NCBI RefSeq assembly: GCF_030463565.1
Contig: NC_134643.1
Location: forward strand, 119,267,809 to 119,331,808
Origin: Pelecanus crispus
Taxonomy: Eukaryota; Chordata; Aves; Pelecaniformes; Pelecanidae
DNA length: 64,000 nucleotides
Reading direction: 5' to 3'
Part shown: one piece after another, positions 1-10,241 of the stretch
How positions within the stretch are numbered: the first letter of the stretch is position 1
Layout: every line of letters begins with the position of its first letter
Translations under genes and position numbers: made by a program
Notes under the pieces: generated by a model
Seen by the model: only the letters and a program-made list of their open reading frames with translations
Databases searched by the model: none
Told to the model about the DNA's origin: nothing

Positions 1-3000
1 CAGGTAGGAAAACCATGGCTTGCATTAAAATCTGTTAAAATTTGTGAAATAACCCCGAATTTGTTTCAGTGCTTTACAATTTAGCTGATGGTGGTCTGCA
101 GCCCAATCCCCGATTGGCAACGATACAACAACCGCCATCCAGAATGCCAATGTCCAACAGTTACACTGAAAGTGTCATTAAGAACTAAAGGATGTAATTA
201 AACTCATCATAAAAAAAAAAAAAAAAGTGTTAATACTGGCAAAGGCTGGCAACAGACAGAGAATTTCCCACTGTGGAAACACGTCTGCGGAGCAGCGGGA
301 CAGCTGGCTCCTCCTGGTTCAGTACCTGGCACTGGCTTCCCTGCTCACCCAGGCTCTCATCCAGAAAACCAGGTATGTGAGTATGTTAGCTATTTGTGCC
401 CTTCATTACACTATTTGATAGATTAAGAATTTCAGCAAGTCAATCATCCTGCTTCCTCATTTTTTAAAATGAGTTAAATACAAGTTATTTTTTAGTGCAC
501 CAAGCTTACTGTAGGCTATATATTTGCCTGTGTAAAACAGTTTATAGCCTTGAGGCGAAAAGTCCTGAGAAAACACAAAGATGCTATTATCATTTACATC
601 ATTATAGCTCAACTACACCATTTCTTCTATTAACTTTTTATTCCATGGCTTGAGGAATCATGTGCGGTCAATGATCACATTACTTAACTGTTTTGTTTTG
701 AACAGTAAAAAAAAAAAAATTCACAATGCGGGGTATAAAAAGAACATTTTTACTCTATGAGGAGATAAATTCAAAATGTTTGGAGAATGAAAGACAGAAA
801 CAAACCCTATTCTGTCACTGAGGAAGTCTTGAACAACAAGAGTAAAGTCCTGTTTGATACTGCACACTTTATTATATGTCTCTCTGTTTTAAATTGCCAC
901 TTTCTAATCTCTAAATCTTCTTTTGTACAAGTATTTGTAACTTTTTATTCAGCTTCATTTTCAGAAAAATGGTGGTAGAATATCTGGTCCCTCCTTCCAC
1001 TTGTTTGGTGTCACTGTGGAAGCACAGCGCAGATAAAACCTGTCTGGGACTTGTAACACGCTGAAGACTACAGGAGGAGCATGGTCATGGCCCTCTGCCT
1101 TTTGGTAATCCCCGTCCAACAGAGTGACAGTGCAAAGCTTTACCCCCCAGTGGAAATCAAAAGAGATCCAGAGCTGCAGGAAATCTCACCCAGGGTTCAG
1201 CTGGCATCTCTACAGCCCCTGGACAAAAGCAGAAACGAGAAACAACAATGGCATAGATTTGGGGTTAATTAAAAACTTCAGTCTTCAAGCTTATTTGTGA
1301 TTCATGCTGACACAGCTGGCTCACAACTGTAATATCATTTCTCTGTTTACTACAGTATATTTACTTGAGGCTTCTGTGAGAGGGTAAAAGCCCCTGGGTC
1401 CACTCGAACCCCATGGGCTGAGCGGAGGGCCAGCTGGGGGTTACTCTCGGCTGCCAAACGTGGCCCTGTCAGCAGCCTGCAGGAGGGACATAAAGGCCCC
1501 GTGCAATCCCCCAGCTATCAACCCCACAATGCCAAAAGACAAAGGGCCTTCCAACTGAGAAGTACTCTGGGAAGGGTTTGGCTGCAGTCCAGCGGCTGTT
1601 AGCCTGTCACATGTTTGTGGTACCAAGAAGAGACAGGTAACAAAAGTGAAACACTGTCCAAGAATAATTACAAGGTATCAGGCTTCATAAAGCCCTTGGA
1701 CTTTCAGGAAAAATGTGGATGTTATTTTATAATGTGTAGAAGAAAATGGGAGGTTGCCCTGCAAGGCAACGGTAACTCCGTTAAGTGCTCTTATGCCATA
1801 GTATGTGACGCAACCGTAATAGGTAAGTGACAAACCATGATGGTTTATGGCTCTCATGGAAGGAAGATTGCCTCAAAAGCAAAACTGGCTAAAAACTCCT
1901 GCCCCTCCCTTTGCCATTCTCATCCATTTCTCACTGCTTACCCTCTAGGTAGACAACTGTGGCAGCGCTGTACAAGGAGCTGAACACGAGATCACTGAAG
2001 TGATACAAATTGCAGGATCAGTATTGCTGAAAGATTATGTTTTATTCACATTATTTCAGTGACCTGGCTTAAAGTGCAGCTTCATATACACATTCCTGTG
2101 CATACTGTGATGAAGTAATTCTGAATCTACCACCATCAGCATTGTGGCTGGTGCATTGTCCGCTGTTGCTTAGGTTGAACTGGGAAATGTCCCAGAATGC
2201 CATCCAATTTGGTGGCTCTTTTTTAGAAATGTACCTTTGATTGGTCTGCTCAGTGGCAGTAATCTTGCAAATTCAGTTGAGAAAAGATGGCATTAATACT
2301 GTACTTTGCAAGTCAAAGATAAAATTATACAAGACATTCCAGAAAATAGCGGAGGGGTATTCACATTAAAAATATGCTGAGAACAAGTAATTTGTATTAC
2401 TGTTATCTTGTCCTACCCTCGCATTTCCTGGCTGTCCTGGTTCAAGTTTGGCTGACACATTAGATAAGAAATATTTTGACAGTCTAATAGAGATAGAGTG
2501 TTCTATCACAGTGCTCTAATTCTTTTCATTATAGCAAGACAACTAATCTATGGCATACTCTGTCTTTAAACAGCCATCAACAACAGCTTCATGGAAAAAG
2601 AGAGTATCTGAAACTTCTTTTGCTTCTTTTCTCAAAACTATACTTGCTCAGTTTTCAGTTCCAAAGTACAAAACAAGCAGATAATCTGCTAGCTAAATCA
2701 GATTTTTTTTTCCGTGCAGGAGTTAAAGCAATTACTATGAAGCAGTGAAAGAAAATAACAAGATGCCACAGAAGGAGAAAGGAGACAAGGCCTACTGTAA
2801 CTGAAGGAGTGGATAGCCATTAAAGCAATACCACAGAACATAAAAAGCTAGGTGTGGTGACAGTTAAAATTGCAAAATAAAAAACCTATGCCTTAAATTG
2901 TAGCTATCAACCTCTCCACACACTTACACGTGGCTGCTGATAATTCTTCACACTAAAGAGCAAGGCTTTCAAGCTGATAGACTGCAGGCTGGTAGTCTGG

Positions 3001-3021
3001 GCACAATGAAAAATACATAGC
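1..3021. other. Intergenic DNA, no gene recognised
   Basis: I see no coding exon, RNA gene or clear repeat here. Gene order in other vertebrates places MRPL39 to the left of JAM2, but I could not match any stretch to MRPL39, so it probably lies outside the window. A GC-richer island at about 1380-1640 stands out from its AT-rich surroundings; its only open frames are short and unrecognised. Confidence 0.5.
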
Positions 3022-3615
3022 TGTCGTGGTTTAACAGCAACTAAGCACCACAGAGCCGCTTGCTCACTCCCCCTGCCCCGGTGGGATGAGGGAGAGAATT
3101 GGAAGAGTAAAAGTGAGAAAAATCATGGGTTGAGATAAGAGCAGTTTAATAATTGAAAAAATGAAGTAAAATAGTAGTAGTAGTAGTAGTAGTCATAATA
3201 ATAATAATAATAATAATAATGATAATAATGAATAATGATAATAATAATAATAATATACAAAGCAAGTGATGCACAATGCAATTGCTCACCACCTGGCGAC
3301 TGATAACCAGCCAGCCCCTGAGCAGCGATCGCTGCCCCCTGGCCAACTCCCCCCAGCTTATATACTGAGCATGACATCATATGGTATGGAATAGCCCTCT
3401 GGTCAGTTTGGATCAACTATTCTGGCTGTGCCCTCTCCCATCTTCTCGCTGGCAGGGCATGAGAAGCTGAAAAGTCCTTGACCAGTGTTAGCACTGCTTA
3501 GCAACAACTAAAACATCAGTGTGTTATCAACATTCTTCTCCTACTAAATCCAAAACAGAGCACTGTGCCAGCTAATAGGAAGAAAATGAACTCTATCCCA
3601 GCTGAAACCAGGACA
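3022..3615 (-). repeat. 3' LTR of the provirus
   Basis: On the minus strand the LTR begins TGTCCTGGTTTCAGCTGG (right end, 3615) and ends in GGTTTAACC-like sequence and ACGACA (left end, 3022), so it has TG...CA termini. A TATA box (TATATAAGC) lies at 3356-3364. A variable ATA/TAG microsatellite (about 3168-3256) sits in the part downstream of the TATA box. A second, solo copy of the same family is at 42165-42709; the two share the ends, the TATA neighbourhood and the region around 3480-3600. Confidence 0.85.
3168..3256. repeat. Trinucleotide microsatellite (TAG/ATA)n in LTR
   Basis: A run of TAG repeats passes into interrupted AAT/ATA repeats. It lies inside the 3' LTR. The related solo LTR at 42165-42709 has only a short AT-rich stretch here, so the expansion happened in this copy. 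Confidence 0.9.
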
Positions 3616-3628
3616 ATATCCACCCCTT
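3616..3628 (-). other. Polypurine tract next to 3' LTR
   Basis: On the minus strand AAGGGGTGGATAT directly precedes the LTR start TGTCCTGG. A purine-rich primer site immediately upstream of the 3' LTR is what retroviral plus-strand priming needs, and it confirms the minus-strand orientation. Confidence 0.65.
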
Positions 3629-4019
3629 ATTCTATACTGTCTACGTCATGCCCAGGTCCCACGCTTTCCAATACATCCAATTAATCACCACCACTTTTAC
3701 TGTCTTTTGATATATACACACAGATATCATTCCCTTACTCTATGGGCCATCCCTCTAAAACATTCGTTGAGTTCATTCAGTCCACGACTTTGGGGTCCAT
3801 CTGTCATAACAGTCCTTTGGGGCAGGAGAGATGGTGTGTGGTGTTGGATTGTTGCATGCTGAAGCCAGTTCTGGTTCCATCATGACTGCACTTTGCTCGG
3901 TTTCATCATTCTTCATTAATCTGGGTCATTCTTACTGTAATACCACTGATATGGCATATAGCAACTATAGTAGTACTGACATACAGTATTATATAGCAAT
4001 TAACATCATACAATTCAGT

Positions 4020-4226
4020 TCATTGGCTATTTTCACCCAAAATCAATTCCCCTTGATGTACACATCGGGCTTCCCCATCCTCCTGCATTACCCACCAAGT
4101 GCACCCAGGTCCTTAAGCAAAATCAATCACAAGGATGGGTTTTCCTTTGCCCAAGGCAGAAGTAACCCAGACTGTCTTCCCCAGCATATTTTTCATGTGC
4201 ACTACAGGGACTTGCCTCTGTGTTTA
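4020..4226 (-). pseudogene. ERV integrase C-terminal tail, 3' of the CR1 insertion
   Basis: This is the last part of the pol gene, cut off from the rest of integrase by the CR1 insertion. The minus-strand frame reads as an SH3-like integrase tail ([14 protein letters not shown]) and ends at a TGA at 4020-4022. An in-frame TAA at about 4113-4115 breaks it earlier. About 390 bp of non-coding sequence separate the stop from the polypurine tract, and no envelope gene is visible there. Confidence 0.65.
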
Positions 4227-5917
4227 ACAGCCAGACCAGTCATCCCCAGGGTACTCAGGCCCCTCAGCTAGAAGATAGGGACGGGGAGCAGAATGGAGCT
4301 TTCATAGTCCAGGAGGAAGCAGTTAATGACCTGCTATGCCACCTGGACGCTTACAAGTCTATGGGGCTGGATGGGATCCACCCGAGAGTACTGAGGGAGC
4401 TGGCAGAGGAGCTCGCCAAGCCACTTTCCATCATCTATCAGCAGTCCAGGTTAACAGGGGAGGTCCCTGATGACTGGAGGCTTGCCAATGTGACGCCCAT
4501 CTACAAGAAGGGCCAGAAGGAGGATCCGGGGAACTACAGGCCTGTCAGCCTAGCCTCTGTGCCGGGGAAGATTATGGAGAGGTTCATCTTGAGTGAGCTC
4601 AACAGGCATGTGCAGGTCAACCAGGGGATCAGGCCCAGCCAGCATGGGTTCATGAAAGGCAGGTCCTGCTTGACCAACCTGATCTCCTTCTATGACCTGG
4701 TGACACGCCTAGTAGATGAAGGAAAGGCTGTGGATGTCATCTACCTGGACTTCAATAAAGCCTTTGACACAGTCTCCCGTAATATTCTCCTTGGGAAGCT
4801 GGCAGCCAATGACTTGAATGGGCATACTCTTCGCTGGGTAAAAAAGTGGTTGGGTGGCCGAGCCCAGAGAGTAGTGGTGAACGCAGTTAAGTCCAGTTGG
4901 CGGCCGGTCACGAGCGGTGTTCCCCAGGTCTCTGTTTTGGGGCCAGCCTTGTTTAATATCTTTATCAATGATCTGGATGAGGGGATCAAGTGCACCCTCA
5001 GTAAGTTTGCAGATGACACCAGACTGGGTGGGAGTGTCGATCTGCTGGAGGGTAGGATGGCCCTGCAGAGGGACCTGGACAGGCTGGATCAATGGGCTGA
5101 GGCCAACTGTATGAGGTTCAACAAGGCCAAGTGCTGGGTCCTGCACTTGGGTCACAACAACCCCATGCAGCGCTACAGGCTTGGGGAAGAGTGGCTGGAA
5201 AGCTGCCTGGCTGAAAAGGACCTGGGGGTGTTGGCTGACAGCTGGCTGAACATGAGCCAGCAGTGTGCCCAGGTGGCCAAGAAGGCCAACAGCATCCTGG
5301 CTTGTGTCAGGAATAACATGGCCAGCAGGAGCAGGGAGGTGATTGTCCCCCTGTACTTGGCGCTGGTGAGGCCGCACCTGGAATACTGTGTCCAGTTTTG
5401 GGCCCCTCACTACAAGAAAGACATTGAGGTGCTGGAGCGTGTTCAGAGAAGGGCAACAAAGCTGGTGAAGGGTCTGGAGCACAGGCCTTATGAGGAGCGT
5501 CTGAGGGAACTGGGGTTGTTTAGTCTGGAGAAGAGGAGGCTGAGGGGTGACCTTATCGCTCTCTACAGCTGCCTGAAAGGAGGTTGTAGTGAGGTGAGTT
5601 TTGGTCTCTTCTCCCACATAGTTAGCAATAGGACGAGAAGAAATGGGCTCAAGCTGCGCCAGGGGAGGTTTAGGTTGGATATTAAGAAAAATTTCTTCAC
5701 GGAAAGGGTAGTCAAGCATTGGAACAGGCTGCCCAGAGAGGTGGTGGAGTCCCCATCCCTGGAAGTGTTCAAAAAACGGGTAGATGTGGCACTTTGGGAC
5801 ATGGTTTAGTCTAGTCTGCCCTTGATTGGCTTAGTGTGGACTTGGTAGTGTAGGTTAACAGTTGGACTGGATGATCTTAAAGGTCTTTTCCAACCTCAAT
5901 GATTCTATGATTCTATG
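4227..5917 (+). mobile_element. CR1 LINE, 5'-truncated, RT frame still open
   Basis: This is a CR1 retrotransposon inserted in the opposite orientation into the provirus. One frame from 4220 to 5809 stays open for 529 codons and covers the reverse transcriptase. Recognisable parts are the N-terminal [15 protein letters not shown] segment, the [11 protein letters not shown] motif with its catalytic Asp, the FADDTRLGG motif with the Asp pair, and the C-terminal domain ending [15 protein letters not shown]. The endonuclease half of ORF2 and all of ORF1 are missing, as in most CR1 copies, so it cannot move by itself. The 3' end carries the CR1 signature GATTCTATGATTCTATG at about 5900-5917. The open RT frame suggests a fairly young insertion, and it must be younger than the provirus. 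Left boundary is uncertain by about 15 bases. Confidence 0.92.
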
Positions 5918-6660
5918 TCTTTATCCCCCTCTACAGTACGTAAAAGTTTTGACTGGACAGGGCCAGCTCGATTGGCATAGTCCCTAGTGTTGACTAACCA
6001 GGTGGCCTTTGCTAAATGTGTATCCCAATATTTGAATGTCCCACCACCCATTGCTCTCAGGGTAGTCTTTAACAGCCCATTGTATTGTTCGATTTTCCCA
6101 GAGGCTGGTACATGGTAGGGGATGTGATATACCCACTCAATGCCGTGCTCTTTGGCCCAGGTGTCTATGAGGTTGTTTCGGAAATGAGTCCCATTGTCTG
6201 ACTCAGTTCTTTCTGGGGTGCCATGTCACCACAGGACTTGCTTTTCAAGGCCCAGGATGGTGTTCTGGGCAGTGGCATGGGGCACGGGATATGTTTCCAG
6301 CCATCCAGTGGTTGCTTCCACCATGGTGAGCACATAGCGCTTGCCTTGGCAGGTCGGTGGGAGTGTGGTATAATCAATCTGACAGGACTCCCCATATTTA
6401 TATTTCAGCCATCGTCCTCTATACCAGGGGCTTTAATCGCTTGGCTTGCTTAATCACAGCGCATGTTTCACATTCATGGATAACCTGTGCAGTACTGTCT
6501 GTGGTCAAGTCCACCCCTCGATCATGAGCCCATCTATACGTTGCATCTCTTCCTTGATGGCCTGATGTGTCATGGGCCCACCGAGCTATAAATAATTCAC
6601 CCTTATGTTGCCAGTCCAGATCCATCTGAGCCACTTCAATCTTAGCAGCCTGATCCACCT
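5918..6660 (-). pseudogene. ERV integrase (HHCC and core), degraded
   Basis: The minus strand encodes a retroviral integrase. The N-terminal zinc-binding part at 6419-6658 keeps its two His (WAHDTSGHQG) and two Cys (HECETC). The catalytic core follows at about 5918-6420 with recognisable QIDYTT-like, SDNGTHFRN-like and SGKIEQYN-like segments, matching the Asp, Asp and Glu positions of the DDE triad. The frame is broken between the zinc-binding part and the core. The gene is then interrupted by CR1 at about 5917 and resumes at 4226. In a provirus this enzyme joins viral DNA to the host chromosome; this copy cannot make a full product. Confidence 0.8.
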
Positions 6661-7440
6661 GCTGGTTGTTTTAATGTTCTTCAGTGGCCCGACTCTTGGG
6701 TACATGAGCATCTACGTGATGAACTTTTACAACCAGGTTCTCTACCCAGGCAGTGATATTTTGCCATAATGTGGCAGCCCACATAGGTTTACCTCTGCGC
6801 TGCCAGTTGCTTTGCGTCCATTGCTGCAACCACCCCCACAGGGCATTTGTCACCATCCATGAGTCAGTATAAAGTTCTGGCCATTTTTCTCATTCAGCAA
6901 TATCTAAAGCTAGCTGGATGGCTTTCACCTCTGCAAACTGACTCGGTTCACCTTCTCCTTTCCATGGAGTTATATAGGACTCCATACAGCAGCCTTCCAC
7001 CTCCGATGCTTTCCCACAAGATGACAGGACCTGTCAGTGAACAGGGCGAATTGCTTCTCATTTTCTGGCAGTTTATTATACAGTGGGGCCTCTTCAGCAC
7101 GTGTCATCTCCTCCTCTGGAGATATTCTGAAATCTTTGCCTTCTGGCCAGTCCGTGATCACTTCCAAGATTCCTGGGTTTCTGGGGTTTCCTATTTGAGC
7201 CCGTTGTGTGATCAGTGGGACCCACTTACTCCATGTAGCATCAGTTGCATGATGTGTAGAGGGGACCCTCCCTTTGAACATCCAGCCCAGCACTGGCAGT
7301 CTGGGTGCCAGCAGGAGCTGTGCTTCAGTACCAACCACTTCTGAAGCAGCTCGAACCCCTTCATATGCTGCCAATATCTCTTTCTCTGTTGGAGTATAGC
7401 GGGCTTCAGATCCTCTGTATCCCTGACTCCAAAACCCTAG
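6660..7440 (-). pseudogene. ERV RNase H region, degraded
   Basis: This lies between reverse transcriptase and integrase in the usual pol order. A minus-strand frame at 6970-7374 has an RNase H-like segment (ALFTDRSC, the expected site of the first catalytic Asp, followed by an AAVWSP segment), and another at 6671-6856 continues the domain in a different frame. At least one frameshift and several stops break it. Confidence 0.65.
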
Positions 7441-8350
7441 GGGTCAACCTCGAGTCTCCCCTGGTGCTTTCTGCCAGAGGCTCCAGGTAGGGCCATTCTC
7501 CCCAGCTGCGGTGTAGAGCACATTTTTAATATCCTGCCCTGCCCGGACTGGCCCAAGGGCTACTGCATGAACTATCTCCCGTTTAATTTGTTCAAAGGCT
7601 TGTTGTTGCTCAGGGCCCCATTTGAAATCGTTCTTCTTCCGGGTCACCTGATAAAGACGGCTTATGATCAGACTGTAATTTGGAATATGCATTCTCCAAA
7701 AACCCACAATGCCTAAGAAAGCTTGTGTTTCCTTTTTGCTAGTTGGTGGAGACATGGCTGTTATTTTATTGATCACATCCATTGGGAGCTGACAATGTCC
7801 ATCTTGCCATTTTATTCCTAAAGACTGGATCTCCTGTGCAGATCCCTTGACCTTACTTTGGTTTATGGCAAAACCAGCCTTCAGAAGGATTTGGACTATT
7901 TTCTTCACTTTCTCACAAACTTCTTCCACTGTGTTGCCCCACACAATGATGCTATCAATGTATGGCAGGTGTTCCAGAGCACTGTTCCAGTGCCGTCTAG
8001 ACCAGTCCATGGCAAATGGTGCGGCTGTGTTTCCACCCCTGGGGCAGTTGATTCCAGGTGTACTGGACACCCCTCCAAATGAAAGCAAACTGGGGCCTCC
8101 ACTCTGCTGCCGAAGGGATTGAGAAAAACACGCTAGCAATACCAGTTGTGGCATACCACTTGGCTGCCTTTGATACCAGTTCGTACTGAAGTTCTAGCAT
8201 GTCCGGCACAGCAGCACTCAGTGGCGGCGTGACTTTGTTCAGGCCACGATAGTCTGCCTTTAGTCTCCACTCTCCATAAGACTTTCACACTGGCCATATG
8301 GGACTGTTAAAGGGTGAGCGAGTCTTGCTGATCACTCCTTGGCTCTCCAG
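7440..8350 (-). pseudogene. ERV reverse transcriptase, catalytic motifs lost
   Basis: The minus strand carries a retroviral reverse transcriptase spread over at least two frames. The frame at 7997-8209 has fingers/palm sequence, including GVQYTWNQLPQGWKHS. The frame at 7444-8154 has the rest of the palm, the thumb, AFLGIVGFWRMHIPNYS and the connection to RNase H. Both key aspartates look mutated. The motif usually reading YIDD is YIDSIIVWG, and the first palm motif reads TGIASVFF where an Asp would be expected before the IA. A stop also falls in the N-terminal part near 8280. The enzyme is dead, as expected for an old provirus. Confidence 0.82.
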
Positions 8351-8559
8351 TCAACTAATCAGGGTGGGATGATGAATTATGGATGGGAATCAGGGAGTCT
8401 CGGTTGGTGCAATATTGCCGCTGGTGCACCATTGTGGTACCAATCGGCTCCTGTTGTTCTTTGACCATCAGCAACCCCACAATTGAAGGGTCCTCTGAGA
8501 GAATAGGCAAGGTGGACAACTCTTTAATTTCCTCCGTCTCCAAGGCAGCTATACCAAAA

Positions 8560-8848
8560 GCTCACCGGTACCCTTTTGGGTCTTTGAAATACTCTTTCCT
8601 GAGGTAGTCTATGCCAAGGATGCATGGAGCCTCTGGGCCAGTCACAATGGGGTGCTTCTGCCACTCATTCCCAGTTAGGCTCACTTCAGCCTCCGATACG
8701 CTTAGCTGTTGGGATCCCCCTGTCACTCCGGAAATACAGATGGGTTCTGCCCTTCTGTAGTTTGATGGCATTAGGGTACACTGTGCACCGGTGTCCACTA
8801 GAACCTTATATTCCTGTGGGTCTGATGTGCCAGGCCATCGAATCCACA
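8560..8848 (-). pseudogene. ERV aspartic protease fragment
   Basis: The minus-strand frame shows a retropepsin-like domain: the active-site motif VLVDTGAQCTLMPS and, near the C-terminal end, the conserved CILGIDYLR. Retroviral proteases cut the Gag-Pol precursor. The DTG active site is intact, but the upstream gag sequence is deleted. The frame now runs back through the provirus edge near 8865 into host DNA, so no native start exists. Confidence 0.78.
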
Positions 8849-9075
8849 CAGCCAAAACCAGGACAATAGCACATTGATCAATGATTTTCAGAAACAAGGT
8901 TTGTGACACAGAGCATGAAATACGTATTTTGGTGATTAAGCTAGTTAATTAAATGGAATCTGGTTTAGCAGTTTTACAAAATAGATTTCCATGAACTTGT
9001 CCCATTTCCGTGTCCAGAATCACACCAGAACAGTCACTCCATAGCTATATGCTCCAGTCTTCAGCACTTACTAGA

Positions 9076-10241
9076 TGTATTGAGTTTGCGTGGCAAGGTT
9101 TTGGGATCGGGGGAGCTACAGGGGTGGCTTCTATGAGAAGCTGCTAGAAGCGTCCCCTATGTCCAACTGAGCCAATGCCAGGCAGCTCCAAGGCGGACCT
9201 GCTGCTGGCCAAGGCTGAGCCAGTCAGCAACAGTGGTAGCGCCTCTGTGATGACGTATTTAAGAAGGGGGGGAAAAGAACCAATGGGACACAAACTGCAG
9301 CTGGAGTGAGGAGTGAGAATATGTGAGAGGAACAACTCTGTAGAGACCAAGGTCAGTGAAGAAGGAGGGGGAGGAGGTGCTCCAGGCACCAGAGCAGAGA
9401 TTCCCCTGCAGCCCCTGGTGAAGACCATGGTGAGGCAGCTGTGCCCCTGCACCCATGGAGGTTAACGAGGGAGCAGATATCCACCTGCAGCCCGGGGAGG
9501 ACCCCACACTGGAGCAGGTGGATGTCCCCAAAGGAGGCTGTGACCCCATGGGAAGCCCGCACTGGAGCAGGCTCCTGGCAGGACCTGTGGACCCATGGAG
9601 AGAGAAGAGCCCATGCTGGAGCAGGTTTGCTGGCAGGACTTGTGACCCTGTGGGGGACCCACGCTGGAGCAGTCTGATCCTGAAGGACTGCACCCCATGG
9701 AAGGGACCCACGCTGGAGCAGTTTGTGAAGAACTGCAGCCTGTGGGAAGGACCCACATTGGAGAAGTTCATGGAGGACTGTCTCCTGTGGGAGGGACCCC
9801 ACGCTGGAGCAGGGGAAGAGTGTGAGGAGTCTTCCCCTGAGGAGGAAGGAGCGGCAGAGACAATGTGTGATGAACTGACCGCAACCCCCATTCCCTGTCC
9901 CCCTGCGCCGCTCACAGGGGAGGAGATAGAGAAAATCAGGAGTGAAGTTGAGCCCGGGAAGAAGGGAGGGGTTGGGGGAAGGTGTTTTAAGATTTGGTTT
10001 TATTTCTCATTACCCTACTCAGTTTTGATTGGCAATAAATTAAACTGATTTTCCCCAAGTTGAGTCTGTTTTGCCTGTGACAGTAGTTGCTGAGTAATCT
10101 CTCCCTGTCCTTATGTCAATTCACGAGCTTTTTGTTATATTTTCTCTCCCCTGTCCAGTTGAGAAGGGGCGTGGGCTCTTGCGTCCAGTTGAGAGTGGTT
10201 TTGGTGGGCACTTGGCATCCAGCCAGGGTCAACCCACCACA
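9076..10241 (+). repeat. Solo LTR, ERV family B (internally repeated)
   Basis: A full-length LTR runs from TGTATTGAGTTTGCGTGGCAA to GGGTCAACCCACCACA. It has a TATA-like GTATTTAAG near 9254-9262 and an AATAAA poly(A) signal at 10034-10039. No retroviral genes flank it, so it is a solo LTR left by LTR-LTR recombination. The 5-bp flanks (CTAGA and CAAAC) do not match. The middle carries about seven degenerate 50-60-bp tandem units built on ACCCACGCTGGAGCAG (9499-9812). An open frame of 197 codons here is a by-product of this repeat. Relatives lie at 34741-35501 and 55212-55457. Confidence 0.85.
9499..9812 (+). repeat. Degenerate ~50-bp tandem array inside LTR
   Basis: The motif ACCC(A/G)C(A/G)CTGGAGCAG recurs near 9502, 9555, 9608, 9655, 9704, 9750 and 9796, each followed by a diverged spacer that often contains GGA(C/G)CTG or GAAGGAC. 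The same array, with about five units, occurs in the related LTR at 35010-35220. Confidence 0.75.

Larger units (their letters stand above)
3022..8865 (-). mobile_element. Defective ERVL-like provirus with target-site duplication
   Basis: This is one retroviral insertion on the minus strand. It is bounded by identical 5-bp repeats ATAGC at 3017-3021 and 8866-8870. In element order it has about 12-17 bp of the 5' LTR start, then protease, reverse transcriptase, RNase H, integrase, a polypurine tract and a complete 3' LTR. The rest of the 5' LTR, the leader and gag are missing, so a large deletion joins the first bases of the 5' LTR to protease. No env-like reading frame lies between the end of pol and the 3' LTR, as in ERVL-type elements. 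A 1.7-kb CR1 element (about 4227-5917) interrupts integrase. Reading frames are broken by stops and frameshifts throughout. The match to avian ERVL is from remembered LTR and pol features, not from a search. Confidence 0.85.

Noticed and set aside
1081-1272. Possible small secreted protein starting MVMALCLLVIP
   Set aside because: 63 codons with a weak signal-like start, no donor site logic and no recognised relative; not distinguishable from chance.
3123-3416. Minus-strand frames rich in Ile and Tyr
   Set aside because: They are translations of the ATA/TAG microsatellite within the LTR.
4709-5719. 336-codon minus-strand frame opposite the CR1 reverse transcriptase
   Set aside because: It is the antisense shadow of the RT frame; the RT motifs are on the plus strand.
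9455-10048. 197-codon open frame in the LTR
   Set aside because: It follows the tandem repeat units of the LTR and resembles no retroviral or host protein. LTRs of this type do not normally encode proteins here.
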